48,823 bases of DNA from Pumilibacter intestinalis (GCF_943193005.1 NZ_CALPCH010000018.1:1-48823); one strand, 5' to 3'; shown: positions 26,186 through 34,398, counted from the first letter of the stretch. The notes: generated from the sequence alone by a model not told the origin. Translations and numbers: made by a program.

Positions 26186-26476
26186 TCATTTTTTCGGATA
26201 TTTCCACGCTAAGCGTTTGCCGAAATATTTTTTCTTATCATGTCGTTTACGCCTAACTATATACATGGGTTTATCGTCTTTCGGATTAGGATTTGGTTCT
26301 AATTTATCGTTACTATGCCGTCCGTCTTTACTGTCATGCGTTACCTTTCGGTAATCGTATTCGTCTTCGGAATGCTCGCCAGTAATAAGAGCGGGGTGCT
26401 TAGATTTGCGATACCACCGAAAATGCGGGAAAGTTTCCTTTTTATGGGGCTTATTACTTTTATTTTTCTTTTTCAT
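26186..26476 (-). CDS. Unknown 96-residue basic protein
   Basis: Last gene of the minus-strand block; its ATG lies inside the ATPase gene (17-base overlap) with GAGGTAAA upstream. The protein is strongly basic and hydrophilic, with KHPALITGEHSEDE, a LEPNPNPKDDKP turn-rich segment and a Lys-rich C-terminus (KKKYFGKRLAWKYPKK). I have a weak memory of similar HPALITG...NPNPKD proteins on mobile elements, but no function. It converges with small RNA 1. Confidence 0.65.
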   Translation of the reverse strand: MKKKNKSNKPHKKETFPHFRWYRKSKHPALITGEHSEDEYDYRKVTHDSKDGRHSNDKLEPNPNPKDDKPMYIVRRKRHDKKKYFGKRLAWKYPKK

Positions 26477-28682
26477 TATGTTTACCTCGCATACTGTTAG
26501 TTAAATCGTGAATAAAGTAACTGTTTTGCATTCGTAGTTCTTCGAACGTAGCTTTTTCGGCGGCGTATTCGGGCAAGTCGTTTATGCCCGTAGGGGAGCG
26601 CAACGCCTTTTGCGTGAAGAAATCGGCAAAGCAGTCGGTAGAAAAGCGTTTACTGTAAATCTTTTTGTGCATTATAAAATACTTGTTTTCCGAACGCTCG
26701 CCGTCTTGCGTTCCGCTCTCTACTTGAACCTTAAGAACGTTGTAGCCAAAGCGGTTATATATGCCCGAATAATATCCGTGCATTTTCGCCGTTATCGCTT
26801 TTAGTAAGTACATGGGCAAAGTATTGTCGGAACGCACATAACGGTATTGAGAATACAGCCCCGCGAACTTAGGGTACAGCCACCCGAACAAAAGCTCGCC
26901 GAGAGAGAAGAAAGGCATGGCAAGGCGCGTGTCGCTCTTTTCGCGTATGTAAACAAGTTCGCATAAGTCGCGAGCGTCGGCGCCCCAACTCTCGGGGCGT
27001 TGTTCGTCGGTAATCACCTTTACAAATGGGTAGTTGTCTATTGTCGCGCTGTGGCGTATCATTTTGAGCCATTTATTAAAGCCGTCGTTATTTTGATTGG
27101 TTTCAGCCGTTACGGTCTTTTTGCCTTTGTTCTCCAAATTATTGCCGCGCTCTTTGCCGACCTCGGTTATAAGTATTACGCCGAACTCGAACCCGTCGGC
27201 GTTGCGGTTGTTCGCTATAACGCGCTTACCGAGTCGCAAGCTGTCAAAGTCGAGAATGTGGGCATGCCTACTGTATGAGTCTATAAGCCTACTGTCGCGG
27301 TGGAAAAAGTCGCTATTCCACATAGGAAAATTGCCGAGGTCGGAAAGCAAATCGTCAACGCGCACCGAGAAATTTGCGAGCAGGAGCGAAGACTCTATAA
27401 CGTACACAAAATAGAGTTGCGAGTATATCTCGAGAACCTGCCACAAGTCGGTTATTTGCAAATGGTCATGATACTTTGTGCCGTATCTTTTTTTATCGTA
27501 ATCGAAACATTGCAACGACATGTTTGTTACGCGCACGCCGTATCGCCGCCGCAAATGCCGCCGCACGGCTTTTATATCCGTTTCGGACAAATTATAGCAC
27601 TGTGCATTCCAATGCCGTAATAGCCGCACAAACTCTTTACACGTGGCAAGATTATATACATCGTGGTTTTCCATTGCGCGGCGCAATTCGTTCTCTAAAT
27701 TTATCCACGGAAAGTACGGAAACTTGAGGTCGTTTTCGAGCAATTTTTCAAACGCTTTATCTCGGAACATTACGGTTTGACTTAAGCCCATATCTACGCT
27801 CGAAGTAGTCTTGCCCGTGCCCATAGTGCCGTTTATCATAAAAACAACGGGGCGGGCGTTCACAAATCCTCGGTTGCGCATTTCCATGTGGTGCAGTCGG
27901 GCATACGCAATCTTTTTGCGGAAACGGTCGAACAGCCAAATGCCGAGTATTGACCATACCCAAATCGGGATAAAATCTATTGCTGCCCACAAGTCCGAAA
28001 ACAACTTGTATACTTGACGGTAAACGGCAGAAATATCGAACGAAACAATGAAATAAAGATAGAAAGCCAAAAATTCCAATACGATAGTATACGCATTGAA
28101 ATACAACAGCCACATGCACAGCCACGATATGTAATACCCTTTGTGTGCGCGGATAAAGTCGAACAGCGAAACCAAAAAGTTTTGGATAGGGGAACACACG
28201 CTCGAAACAAATTTTTTATATATGCGAAGCGGCTTGCTATCGCGGTTGTAGTCGTTGTTTTCGTGTTTGAGATACCGCTTGAAAGCGAACCACAGCGCGA
28301 ACACAATAGGCAATGCTATTACTACAATTTTGCATAGTATGGAAACAATGTTGCCGATTGCCGCAAAATATGCAATAACGTTTTCGCCGCTTGCCCATAG
28401 CCGCCAATACGCAGTCCACTTGCTTTTGAACCCGTCGAACGAGTCGGGCAGAGCGGGGAAACCGTGCGAGGGCGATTGCGGCAAGTTATTTACGGTGGGG
28501 ACAATATTGTGTTCTATGCCGAACATTTCACAAAAATAGTATGCTACCGATTTGCCGAAGTCCCGACCGCCCTCTATTACGCGAATGAGAGCGGACGGGA
28601 ACGCGAACACGCAAGCCGCACAGCCGATTGTTGCGGCAATGCAAATTATATGACGGTAGTTAAACTTTTTCTTTTCGGTCAT
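26460..28682 (-). CDS. Multi-span membrane P-loop ATPase (Zot/pI-like)
   Basis: The start is the ATG at 28682, overlapping the stop of the upstream 31-residue gene (ATGA). The 740-residue protein has hydrophobic spans at about 11-29, 101-134, 183-215 and 236-252. A cytosolic ATPase follows: Walker A GTMGTGKT (285-292), a Walker B-like VILITEVG (502-509), and an RH...VITDEQRPES...DARDLCELV stretch (543-576) like the sensor region of Zot/pI and FtsK/HerA ATPases. Zot/pI proteins drive extrusion of filamentous phage; a TcpA-type coupling ATPase is the alternative. The distance of about 210 residues between Walker A and B is unusually long. Confidence 0.72.
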   Translation of the reverse strand: MTEKKKFNYRHIICIAATIGCAACVFAFPSALIRVIEGGRDFGKSVAYYFCEMFGIEHNIVPTVNNLPQSPSHGFPALPDSFDGFKSKWTAYWRLWASGENVIAYFAAIGNIVSILCKIVVIALPIVFALWFAFKRYLKHENNDYNRDSKPLRIYKKFVSSVCSPIQNFLVSLFDFIRAHKGYYISWLCMWLLYFNAYTIVLEFLAFYLYFIVSFDISAVYRQVYKLFSDLWAAIDFIPIWVWSILGIWLFDRFRKKIAYARLHHMEMRNRGFVNARPVVFMINGTMGTGKTTSSVDMGLSQTVMFRDKAFEKLLENDLKFPYFPWINLENELRRAMENHDVYNLATCKEFVRLLRHWNAQCYNLSETDIKAVRRHLRRRYGVRVTNMSLQCFDYDKKRYGTKYHDHLQITDLWQVLEIYSQLYFVYVIESSLLLANFSVRVDDLLSDLGNFPMWNSDFFHRDSRLIDSYSRHAHILDFDSLRLGKRVIANNRNADGFEFGVILITEVGKERGNNLENKGKKTVTAETNQNNDGFNKWLKMIRHSATIDNYPFVKVITDEQRPESWGADARDLCELVYIREKSDTRLAMPFFSLGELLFGWLYPKFAGLYSQYRYVRSDNTLPMYLLKAITAKMHGYYSGIYNRFGYNVLKVQVESGTQDGERSENKYFIMHKKIYSKRFSTDCFADFFTQKALRSPTGINDLPEYAAEKATFEELRMQNSYFIHDLTNSMRGKHNEKEK

Positions 28683-28774
28683 ACGTTGCACCCTGTAAAT
28701 ACAAAGTACCCGACTACAGCTATAACGCATAGACCGAGCAAAAGCATTAAAATGTGTTTTAATTTCTTTTTCAT
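28679..28774 (-). CDS. 31-residue single-span membrane peptide
   Basis: A tiny gene with AAAGGACGG 7-8 bases before its ATG. It encodes MKKKLKHILMLLLGLCVIAV and a further 11 residues ending FTGCNV: a basic N-terminus, one hydrophobic helix and a near-terminal Cys. Its stop overlaps the ATPase start and its start overlaps the upstream gene's stop, both by 4 bases (ATGA). This chain of couplings is the main evidence that it is real. It could be a coat-like or assembly peptide, or a lipoprotein-like anchor. Confidence 0.6.
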   Translation of the reverse strand: MKKKLKHILMLLLGLCVIAVVGYFVFTGCNV

Positions 28775-28941
28775 AAGTCTATCCGTCCTTTGCGTTTTTC
28801 TTCGCGCATTCGCTTGCAATTAGCAACCATTATTTTTTTGCCCGTATTATACAGGCTTTCGTAACATTCTTTATACATGCATTCGTTTTCTTTGCACAGT
28901 CCGCACTCAAGCGGACTGAACGACGTTTGTGTTTTTAACAT
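28771..28941 (-). CDS. 56-residue Cys-rich protein
   Basis: Starts at ATG 28941 with AAGGACGG about 10 bases upstream and ends in a 4-base overlap with the membrane-peptide gene. The product has C13, C16, C21 and C26 (CGLC, then CMYKEC) plus one later Cys, spaced like a small zinc-binding site, followed by a basic tail (KRMREEKRKGR). Cytosolic; no family recognised. It heads the three-gene coupled cluster ending in the ATPase. Confidence 0.6.
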   Translation of the reverse strand: MLKTQTSFSPLECGLCKENECMYKECYESLYNTGKKIMVANCKRMREEKRKGRIDL

Positions 28942-29006
28942 TTTCGACTATCCGTCCTTATAAGATTTTTGTTGACTTTTTCCGTAATGTGTGATATTAT
29001 AACAAC

Positions 29007-29086
29007 AGTGGCGTCGGGTATCTTCCGACCAGACATTTGAAGTCTATCCACGTTAAAGGGTAACAATTGTTACCCTTTATTTTTTG
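29007..29086 (+). ncRNA. Candidate small RNA 2 (three-way junction)
   Basis: Promoter TTGACT (28972-28977), 17 bp, TATTAT (28995-29000). The transcript folds as GTGG (29008-29011)/CCAC (29048-29051) enclosing GTCGG/CCGAC (7-base loop) and AGAC/GTCT. Then comes a terminator, AAAGGGTAAC, AATT, GTTACCCTTT plus T-run (29055-29085). It is opposite to the surrounding genes; its last 17 bases overlap the 3' end of the gene at 29070 in antisense. No reading frame is present. Confidence 0.62.
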
Positions 29087-29426
29087 GTCTACTTTTTGTG
29101 CCGACTTTTTTCATATCCCACTTGTTCAATCGCGTTTTGGTTTTACTCAAATACTTTTCTTGTATTGGCTTGCCACTTACCGTTTTACGAAAGGTTTTGA
29201 CCTCAACTCCGCTCGGTTTTGATATATCGGGATATTTTTCTATGGGTATCAGATTTTGCTTTTTATTGCCGTTTTTATCATACAATGAGGAAATACGCCT
29301 TACAGCCATATTATTTTTATCATTACCCATAGAAACAACTCTACGCTTTTTGCCTTTACCGCCAACAAGCACTTTGTCGTTTGTTATATAAATTTTACCT
29401 TTTATGTACCGCTTTCTTCTTGACAT
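29070..29426 (-). CDS. Unknown 118-residue basic protein
   Basis: GAGGTG lies 4-5 bases before the ATG. The protein is very basic at both ends (MSRRKRYIKGKIYITNDK; KKVGTKSRPKNKG) with a central KRRVVSMGNDKNNMAVRRI and LIPIEKYPDISKPSGVEVK. The RRVVSMG...IPI...GVE pattern is faintly like small beta-barrel proteins of the PemK/MazF type, but too weak to call. It is 3 bases downstream of the 75-residue gene and ends inside the terminator of small RNA 2. Confidence 0.62.
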   Translation of the reverse strand: MSRRKRYIKGKIYITNDKVLVGGKGKKRRVVSMGNDKNNMAVRRISSLYDKNGNKKQNLIPIEKYPDISKPSGVEVKTFRKTVSGKPIQEKYLSKTKTRLNKWDMKKVGTKSRPKNKG

Positions 29427-29429
29427 TTG

Positions 29430-29657
29430 TCACCTCGCTTTGTTTTGGTACTTGTTAACTTTCTTGTGAGCTTTTACGCCCGCGCCGAACCCGCGCTTTA
29501 CGGCGAACCGCGCGCTGCGAGTGTCGGCTATTTTCTCAAAGGCGTTATAACCGTCTTTATAACCCGCATTGTAAGCGGCTTTTATTTCGGCAGTATACTT
29601 ATTCCACCTTTCGCGAATGGGCGGCTTTTTTTCTTTTTGTTTTTCTTTTTTACTCAT
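29430..29657 (-). CDS. Unknown 75-residue basic protein
   Basis: AAGGACGG lies 9 bases before the ATG. It is Lys/Arg-rich, with a central repeat-like AAYNAGYKDGYNAFEK and no hydrophobic span, so it could bind nucleic acid. It sits 2 bases after the large secreted-protein gene. Family unknown. In a phage-like reading it would lie among the structural genes, but it lacks the membrane helix of a filamentous coat protein. Confidence 0.58.
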   Translation of the reverse strand: MSKKEKQKEKKPPIRERWNKYTAEIKAAYNAGYKDGYNAFEKIADTRSARFAVKRGFGAGVKAHKKVNKYQNKAR

Positions 29658-29659
29658 AA

Positions 29660-31714
29660 TTATGTACCGTCCTTTTTTGTAAATGTTTTTTTAATTGAGC
29701 GGAACAAAGCCGCAATAGCCTTAAACGGTAATTTTATAAGCCACAATATGCCCGATAAGATATGCGGAAGAATAGGAAATGCAACTATAATAAGCAACAC
29801 AATGAGTATGGCGAAGAATACCCACGAAAGCATTTTTCCGCACCCCACGTTGCCGAAATCCAACGGCGGGCGAATTGCCCCTATAATATCTATAGGGTGG
29901 GACACAACGGGCAAAACGGTGAATTTGCCCTCTTTATTGAATGTGAGTTGCAGAATATCGAAATCGAGGAATACCGTTTCATATGCCATATACGATTTGT
30001 CTTTTATCCATGCGCCCCCGTTTATATCCGCCGTTATTTTGCTTGAATAATAGTCGGTTGCCGCAAATCGAAACAAGAAAGTTGTTTTCTTTAACTTTGC
30101 ATTCTTTTGGCAATAGTCTTTGAATTTGCTTTCGTCTGCTTTATCTATAAGCAACGCATTTGCAAGCGTATCGCCGCTTAAACTCAAATCGCTGTCGGTT
30201 ACGGGGTGAATAGGGGACACATTCTTTCTATCGCTGTTCGTCGGGTGCTTTTTGAATACCGTATTCCAAAAACCATAGTCGCTTACCTTATCCCAAAATC
30301 CGTGGCTATTATTGTATGACAGCAAATTGAACTTATCGCCCGCATCTATATCCACACAGTTATACCCGCGCGTGCGCCCCTCGTCTACGGTATCACGGAA
30401 TAAGTCCGCGCTAAGCGTTTTACTTGGTGTTTGGATATAGCCGCCGATTGCGCTTTTATCGTAGTTAAGCATATACTTTGTTAAGTCGGAACTTGATACG
30501 GTATAATCGTTTGCGGCGATACCGTCGGGCGTTTGTATGAGGTAGGGAAGAAACGTACACGTTTCACCGGGGAAAACGCCTTGTACCGACGATTGTGTGC
30601 GACCACAATTAAACGACCAATCATACGCAATATTTGTGTACTGCCCGCTACCGCTTATAACTTGATTTGTGCCCAAACGATAACCCACACTTTTAGAGTG
30701 TCCGTTCTCGTAATCGGGCAACGTGCTAATGTCTTTACCGATATATGGGGTAAGTGCCGTCACCATATCGCTATCCGAGGTAACAATAATAGGTTGCGTT
30801 TTGTATTCCCACCATTCGGCTTTTATCTTTTGCAAGCCGAGCGTTTCGTTTTTCCAATCGCCGTACTTTTCGATAACCGAATTGTCTACGGCAAAATACA
30901 CGCTTGTAAGTTGGTTTTGGTGGTCTTTGCCTAAGTCGCTACCGTCATCACGGTACACCGTGCTTTCTACTTGTAACCGCACCGTTTCCAATTCCGTTAC
31001 TTTACATTCGAGCGTACTTTCCGCGCCCGAAAGACCGTAGCCCGCCATATAGCCAGTAAATGTGAACGTGCCGCCAACGGTACTGTCAACGGCGTTGCTT
31101 TGCCCTTTAATATGTAGTTCAATGCCCGAAATATCATACCGCCGCGCGTCTTTGTTCACACGGGTAAGAATGCTGTTGCCGTCATGTTCGCTCACATGGT
31201 CGATAATACGGAATTTATACAGTGCGCCTTCCTCTTCCTTGTATACCGATTTTGAACAGTATTTGAGATTGAATTTTTCGTAATCGTCCGCAACGGTGAC
31301 TGTTTCACCGTCTTGTGTTTCGGTACGCCACGATACCGCCATTTGTACTTTATTCGCCGCGCTGTCTTCTATAATTTCATAGCCGTTGGGATTGTAGACA
31401 TAAAGGTATAGCCCGTAATTGTCTTGTAAATTCGTTTTGTACGAATAGCAGTATTCCATAAAGTTCATAACGAAAAATTTGTTTTCCGTGTCGAGGTGCT
31501 TAAAAGGGTAATCGGAATAATTAAAGTCGGTTATCCAATCGCCGTTTTCGTCCTTGAAATCGTCGAGCAACACGGTATTATCAAAAGCGTTATCGTTGTT
31601 ATACGCATACGCCGTTGTTGCCGAACGGTAGGCGGGGAAAGCGGAAAAGACGATACACAATAATAATGCTATCGCCGTTCCCGCCAATAAAAGATTGCGT
31701 TTTGCTTTCGTCAT
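29660..31714 (-). CDS. Large secreted, C-terminally membrane-anchored protein
   Basis: 684 residues, ATG after AGGCGGTGA. Residues 1-38 are a signal peptide (NLLLAGTAIALLLCIVFSAF, then AYRSATTAYAYN). A long beta-rich, Asp/Tyr/Ser-rich extracellular part follows with no recognised domain. Near the C-terminus are a hydrophobic stretch (SWVFFAILIVLLIIVAF, continuing amphipathic) and a basic cytosolic tail ending KKTFTKKDGT. Topology matches adsorption (pIII-like) proteins of filamentous phages, which are held in the membrane by a C-terminal helix. A surface adhesin of the host is the alternative. Confidence 0.7.
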   Translation of the reverse strand: MTKAKRNLLLAGTAIALLLCIVFSAFPAYRSATTAYAYNNDNAFDNTVLLDDFKDENGDWITDFNYSDYPFKHLDTENKFFVMNFMEYCYSYKTNLQDNYGLYLYVYNPNGYEIIEDSAANKVQMAVSWRTETQDGETVTVADDYEKFNLKYCSKSVYKEEEGALYKFRIIDHVSEHDGNSILTRVNKDARRYDISGIELHIKGQSNAVDSTVGGTFTFTGYMAGYGLSGAESTLECKVTELETVRLQVESTVYRDDGSDLGKDHQNQLTSVYFAVDNSVIEKYGDWKNETLGLQKIKAEWWEYKTQPIIVTSDSDMVTALTPYIGKDISTLPDYENGHSKSVGYRLGTNQVISGSGQYTNIAYDWSFNCGRTQSSVQGVFPGETCTFLPYLIQTPDGIAANDYTVSSSDLTKYMLNYDKSAIGGYIQTPSKTLSADLFRDTVDEGRTRGYNCVDIDAGDKFNLLSYNNSHGFWDKVSDYGFWNTVFKKHPTNSDRKNVSPIHPVTDSDLSLSGDTLANALLIDKADESKFKDYCQKNAKLKKTTFLFRFAATDYYSSKITADINGGAWIKDKSYMAYETVFLDFDILQLTFNKEGKFTVLPVVSHPIDIIGAIRPPLDFGNVGCGKMLSWVFFAILIVLLIIVAFPILPHILSGILWLIKLPFKAIAALFRSIKKTFTKKDGT

Positions 31715-31726
31715 ATTCTCACCGCC

Positions 31727-32269
31727 TTAATGAAACCATATTGTAACCGTTGCTTTTTCTTCTTCGGAATATACAACGATACTCAAATAGTCCTTTTCGT
31801 ATAGGTTTATAGCGGGTACACCCGCTACCGCGCTATCGGGGTAGCACGCTTGCAACAGTTTGTGCAAAGTCAATTCTTCGGGTAGATACACCGAAAAATA
31901 TCCCTCGCCTTTGGCAATCGTCAAGCCTTGCGTTAAGTCCAAATTGCCGTAAAAGCCTTTTGTTTTGCCGTCTACGGTAAAGTCGAAATCGGCTATAAGT
32001 TTTTGGTTCGGCTCAACACGCACGGTGAAATTGTTTGCTTTCGCTTGTTCGTCCGTTACGCCGAGTACATTTTTGCAATTGAATAGTGTAACGGCGTTTT
32101 TGGGCAATTCCACGTTTTCCGCCTTATACGATATTTTCTCGTTGCCGTACTGAACGTAAAAGTTCTTTTGTCCGTTGTTTACGAACGCGAGCACAAGCGC
32201 AATCACGCCCAATATGGCAACGATAATGATACCGTATACGATTACGGAAACAATCGTTTTCGTTTTCAT
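31727..32269 (-). CDS. Membrane-anchored extracellular protein
   Basis: 180 residues, with GAGGTG before the ATG. One N-terminal helix (VSVIVYGIIIVAILGVIALV, then LAF) is followed by an outward beta-rich domain of about 145 residues with alternating charged strands. No lipobox. It lies 12 bases upstream of the large secreted protein and 12 bases downstream of the InlB-repeat protein, so all three are co-transcribed and probably work in the same surface or virion complex. Family unknown. Confidence 0.65.
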   Translation of the reverse strand: MKTKTIVSVIVYGIIIVAILGVIALVLAFVNNGQKNFYVQYGNEKISYKAENVELPKNAVTLFNCKNVLGVTDEQAKANNFTVRVEPNQKLIADFDFTVDGKTKGFYGNLDLTQGLTIAKGEGYFSVYLPEELTLHKLLQACYPDSAVAGVPAINLYEKDYLSIVVYSEEEKATVTIWFH

Positions 32270-32281
32270 GGCGCACCTCGT

Positions 32282-33880
32282 TTAATAGCGATACGCTTTC
32301 TTTTTCTTACGCGAGAACAAAGTCGAAATAAGAACTACAAGCACAATTACGCCGCCTACCGATAACGCAATAGTAAGCCAATTATTTTTAATGGTGTTTT
32401 GCACTTTGTCCGCACCCGTCATAACCTCGGCTTGCACGTCTACGTCTTCAGTTAATCCGTTTTCGCCTATGTTTATAGGCGCACCGTTGCTTGCTCGCAA
32501 AGACATGACTTGCAAATTCATTGCCTGCGCTTCTTCGGTCAGTTCTTTGAGAGTGGTACCGTAATCCACAGTCAATTCGGCGTGCTTTTCTTCGCCTACG
32601 TAGAACGTGACCGTAAAAGTTTTTATTTCCCAATGCGCTATAAGAGTCGTATCTTCCTTTATGGGTTGATTTGAATATTCCGTACCGTCCGAAAGATACC
32701 AACCTAAAAAGTTATATCCTGTTCTTGACACGGTAGGTTTTTCGGCAACGGTATTCCAGTCCAAAACCATAGAATTTACAGGAGTGCCACCCGCGACATC
32801 ATATGTAACGGTATAGCGGTTTATATTGAAATGCGCGTGCAATTCCGTATCTTCGTATATGGGGGCACCGTCGTAAGCTCGGCAGTTTTCTTCATGCTCA
32901 GCTTGCGTGCCGTAATACCAACCAGCAAAAGTATGCCCCTCTTTTACGGGGTCTTCGGGAAGAGTAACGGTAGAACGCGGAATGACATACATATGTTCTT
33001 CTAACGTATAAGCATGAGAATTAAGAGATAATACCCCCATATAATCAAAACCTAAACTGACCAAATCATTAAATTGAAAATACCCACCGTTTTGGCAATA
33101 GCTATAGTAAGAATTATAGTTTTCCGAACCCTTAGGACAAGAATACACGGATTTTTTAGAAGAGCCCTCTTGAATATATACGGTAAAGTCGTATGCCGTT
33201 AAACTAAAAAGTATAGAGGGCAACGAGGTATACTCGGAATTACGATGAGCCGAATGAGCAAAAGAACATTCTAACGGAAAACAAATCGACGGCGGCTCGT
33301 CGGCAATGCTATCATAGGAATAAACATTTTTAGAACAAGAGCCTATCGTATACCCACGGTAAACGTTTTTGTATTGTGTATCAGCACTATAGTAAAAAAC
33401 GGGAGTTATTCCAAAACCGATAGAAGTGGTTCCGTTATTTTCGGCAATACGAAGAACAAAAGCAGGCGGGTCGGTAGAGTCGCAAAACGGAGAGTTTTGA
33501 ATACAATCAATTTTCATAGTAACGACATATTCGAAATTCTCTTTATCCGGAACCGAAGAATACCATGAGTTGAACGACGAGGCATAATTTATCGAAACCG
33601 ACGAGTCTTTCCTCGGATGACAATTGCTGAAGAGTTCAACAGGTTCTTCTTTAGCCGCCGCCATTGCGCCGCGAATTGCACTTGATTTAACAGGCGCTTC
33701 GGTTTGCTCCGTTTGCTTCTCCGCTTTTTTGAACCACTCAGATGGTTTTGCTTTTCCACTGCCGAACACTTGCAAGCATACGCCAGCAAGCAGTACGGCA
33801 AACAATACGAATGTAATTGCCGTGAGAGTCCACTTTATTTTGTCGCTTTTCTTGTGCCTTTGCAATTCGTTTCTTTTCAT
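32282..33880 (-). CDS. Bitopic surface protein with InlB B-type repeats
   Basis: I choose the ATG at 33880 (GAGAGGT upstream) rather than an upstream TTG at 33922. The 532 residues have a basic cytosolic start, a transmembrane helix (about 17-38), a long extracellular part, two InlB B-repeat/Flg_new units (GHTFAGWYYG...AHFNINRYTVTYD and GYNFLGWYLSDG...AHWEIKTFTVTFY) and a C-terminal helix (ALSVGGVIVLVVLISTLF) with a KKKK tail. Such repeats are common in Bacillota adhesins. Within this element it could be a host-recognition or display protein. No LPXTG sortase signal is present. Confidence 0.78.
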   Translation of the reverse strand: MKRNELQRHKKSDKIKWTLTAITFVLFAVLLAGVCLQVFGSGKAKPSEWFKKAEKQTEQTEAPVKSSAIRGAMAAAKEEPVELFSNCHPRKDSSVSINYASSFNSWYSSVPDKENFEYVVTMKIDCIQNSPFCDSTDPPAFVLRIAENNGTTSIGFGITPVFYYSADTQYKNVYRGYTIGSCSKNVYSYDSIADEPPSICFPLECSFAHSAHRNSEYTSLPSILFSLTAYDFTVYIQEGSSKKSVYSCPKGSENYNSYYSYCQNGGYFQFNDLVSLGFDYMGVLSLNSHAYTLEEHMYVIPRSTVTLPEDPVKEGHTFAGWYYGTQAEHEENCRAYDGAPIYEDTELHAHFNINRYTVTYDVAGGTPVNSMVLDWNTVAEKPTVSRTGYNFLGWYLSDGTEYSNQPIKEDTTLIAHWEIKTFTVTFYVGEEKHAELTVDYGTTLKELTEEAQAMNLQVMSLRASNGAPINIGENGLTEDVDVQAEVMTGADKVQNTIKNNWLTIALSVGGVIVLVVLISTLFSRKKKKAYRY

Positions 33881-33946
33881 TTTTTTCTTACCTCTCAAAA
33901 ACATTTTTGAAAGATTGTACAAGCTCTTTATGTAAAATCCCCTTTG

Positions 33947-34246
33947 TTACTTTTTGTCTGTGCGTATAAGATATGCCACTTTACGATTATTGCTTTTCAA
34001 AAGTTTGACTATATCGTTTTTTACTCTTTTGGGTAATCGGCAAGTATCTTCTATCACTTTGTGATTGCCGCCCGAAAGATTTGTAGTAGTTACAAATGCG
34101 CTTGTACCTTTATCCACTCTACCGAAAATTTCAATATCTTTTCGCAAAACGGATTTTCCGCTTTTGTTTTTCGTCCATACTTTATCCGCCGCAACTACTT
34201 CAAGTTTTACCAAGTCTTTATTTTTCTCGCGAAAAGGTCTTGACAT
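33947..34246 (-). CDS. Unknown 99-residue basic protein
   Basis: GAGGG lies 7-8 bases before the ATG. Basic and soluble: MSRPFREKNKDLVKLEV, then IFGRVDKGTSAFVTTTNL, CRLPKRVKNDIVKLLK and a Lys-ending tail. The short beta-rich middle and basic helices suggest nucleic-acid binding, but no family is recognised. It is divergent from small RNA 3, whose promoter -35 overlaps the first codons of this gene. It may head the minus-strand block of surface genes. Confidence 0.6.
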   Translation of the reverse strand: MSRPFREKNKDLVKLEVVAADKVWTKNKSGKSVLRKDIEIFGRVDKGTSAFVTTTNLSGGNHKVIEDTCRLPKRVKNDIVKLLKSNNRKVAYLIRTDKK

Positions 34247-34274
34247 ATTTTTGCCCTCGTATTATAATGGATTT

Positions 34275-34398
34275 ATCTTTCAAAGGTCTTATACAAGACA
34301 GTTACGCAATTGTGGTAACTACAAGCAAAATCCCATGAAAGATATAAAGTAGGGGTAATTTGCTTTAACCGTCCGAATTAAATCGGGCGGTTATATTT
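34275..34398 (+). ncRNA. Candidate small RNA 3 (three-way junction)
   Basis: Full-consensus promoter TTGACA (34240-34245), 17 bp, TATAAT (34263-34268). TATCTTTCA (34274-34282) pairs with TGAAAGATA (34336-34344), enclosing GTCTT/AAGAC (ATAC loop) and AGTTAC/GTAACT (9-base loop). A second hairpin, AACCGTCCGA/TCGGGCGGTT (34367-34392), could terminate, though its T-run is poor. It has the same architecture as small RNAs 1 and 2 with no primary-sequence match. No reading frame with a ribosome site is seen. Confidence 0.62.

Noticed and set aside
26460-28682. Reading the element as an integrative conjugative element with this ATPase as coupling protein
   Set aside because: No relaxase, VirB4-type ATPase, peptidase or integrase is present. 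The HUH protein carries an SF3 helicase, as in replication initiators. Kept only as an alternative for this one protein.
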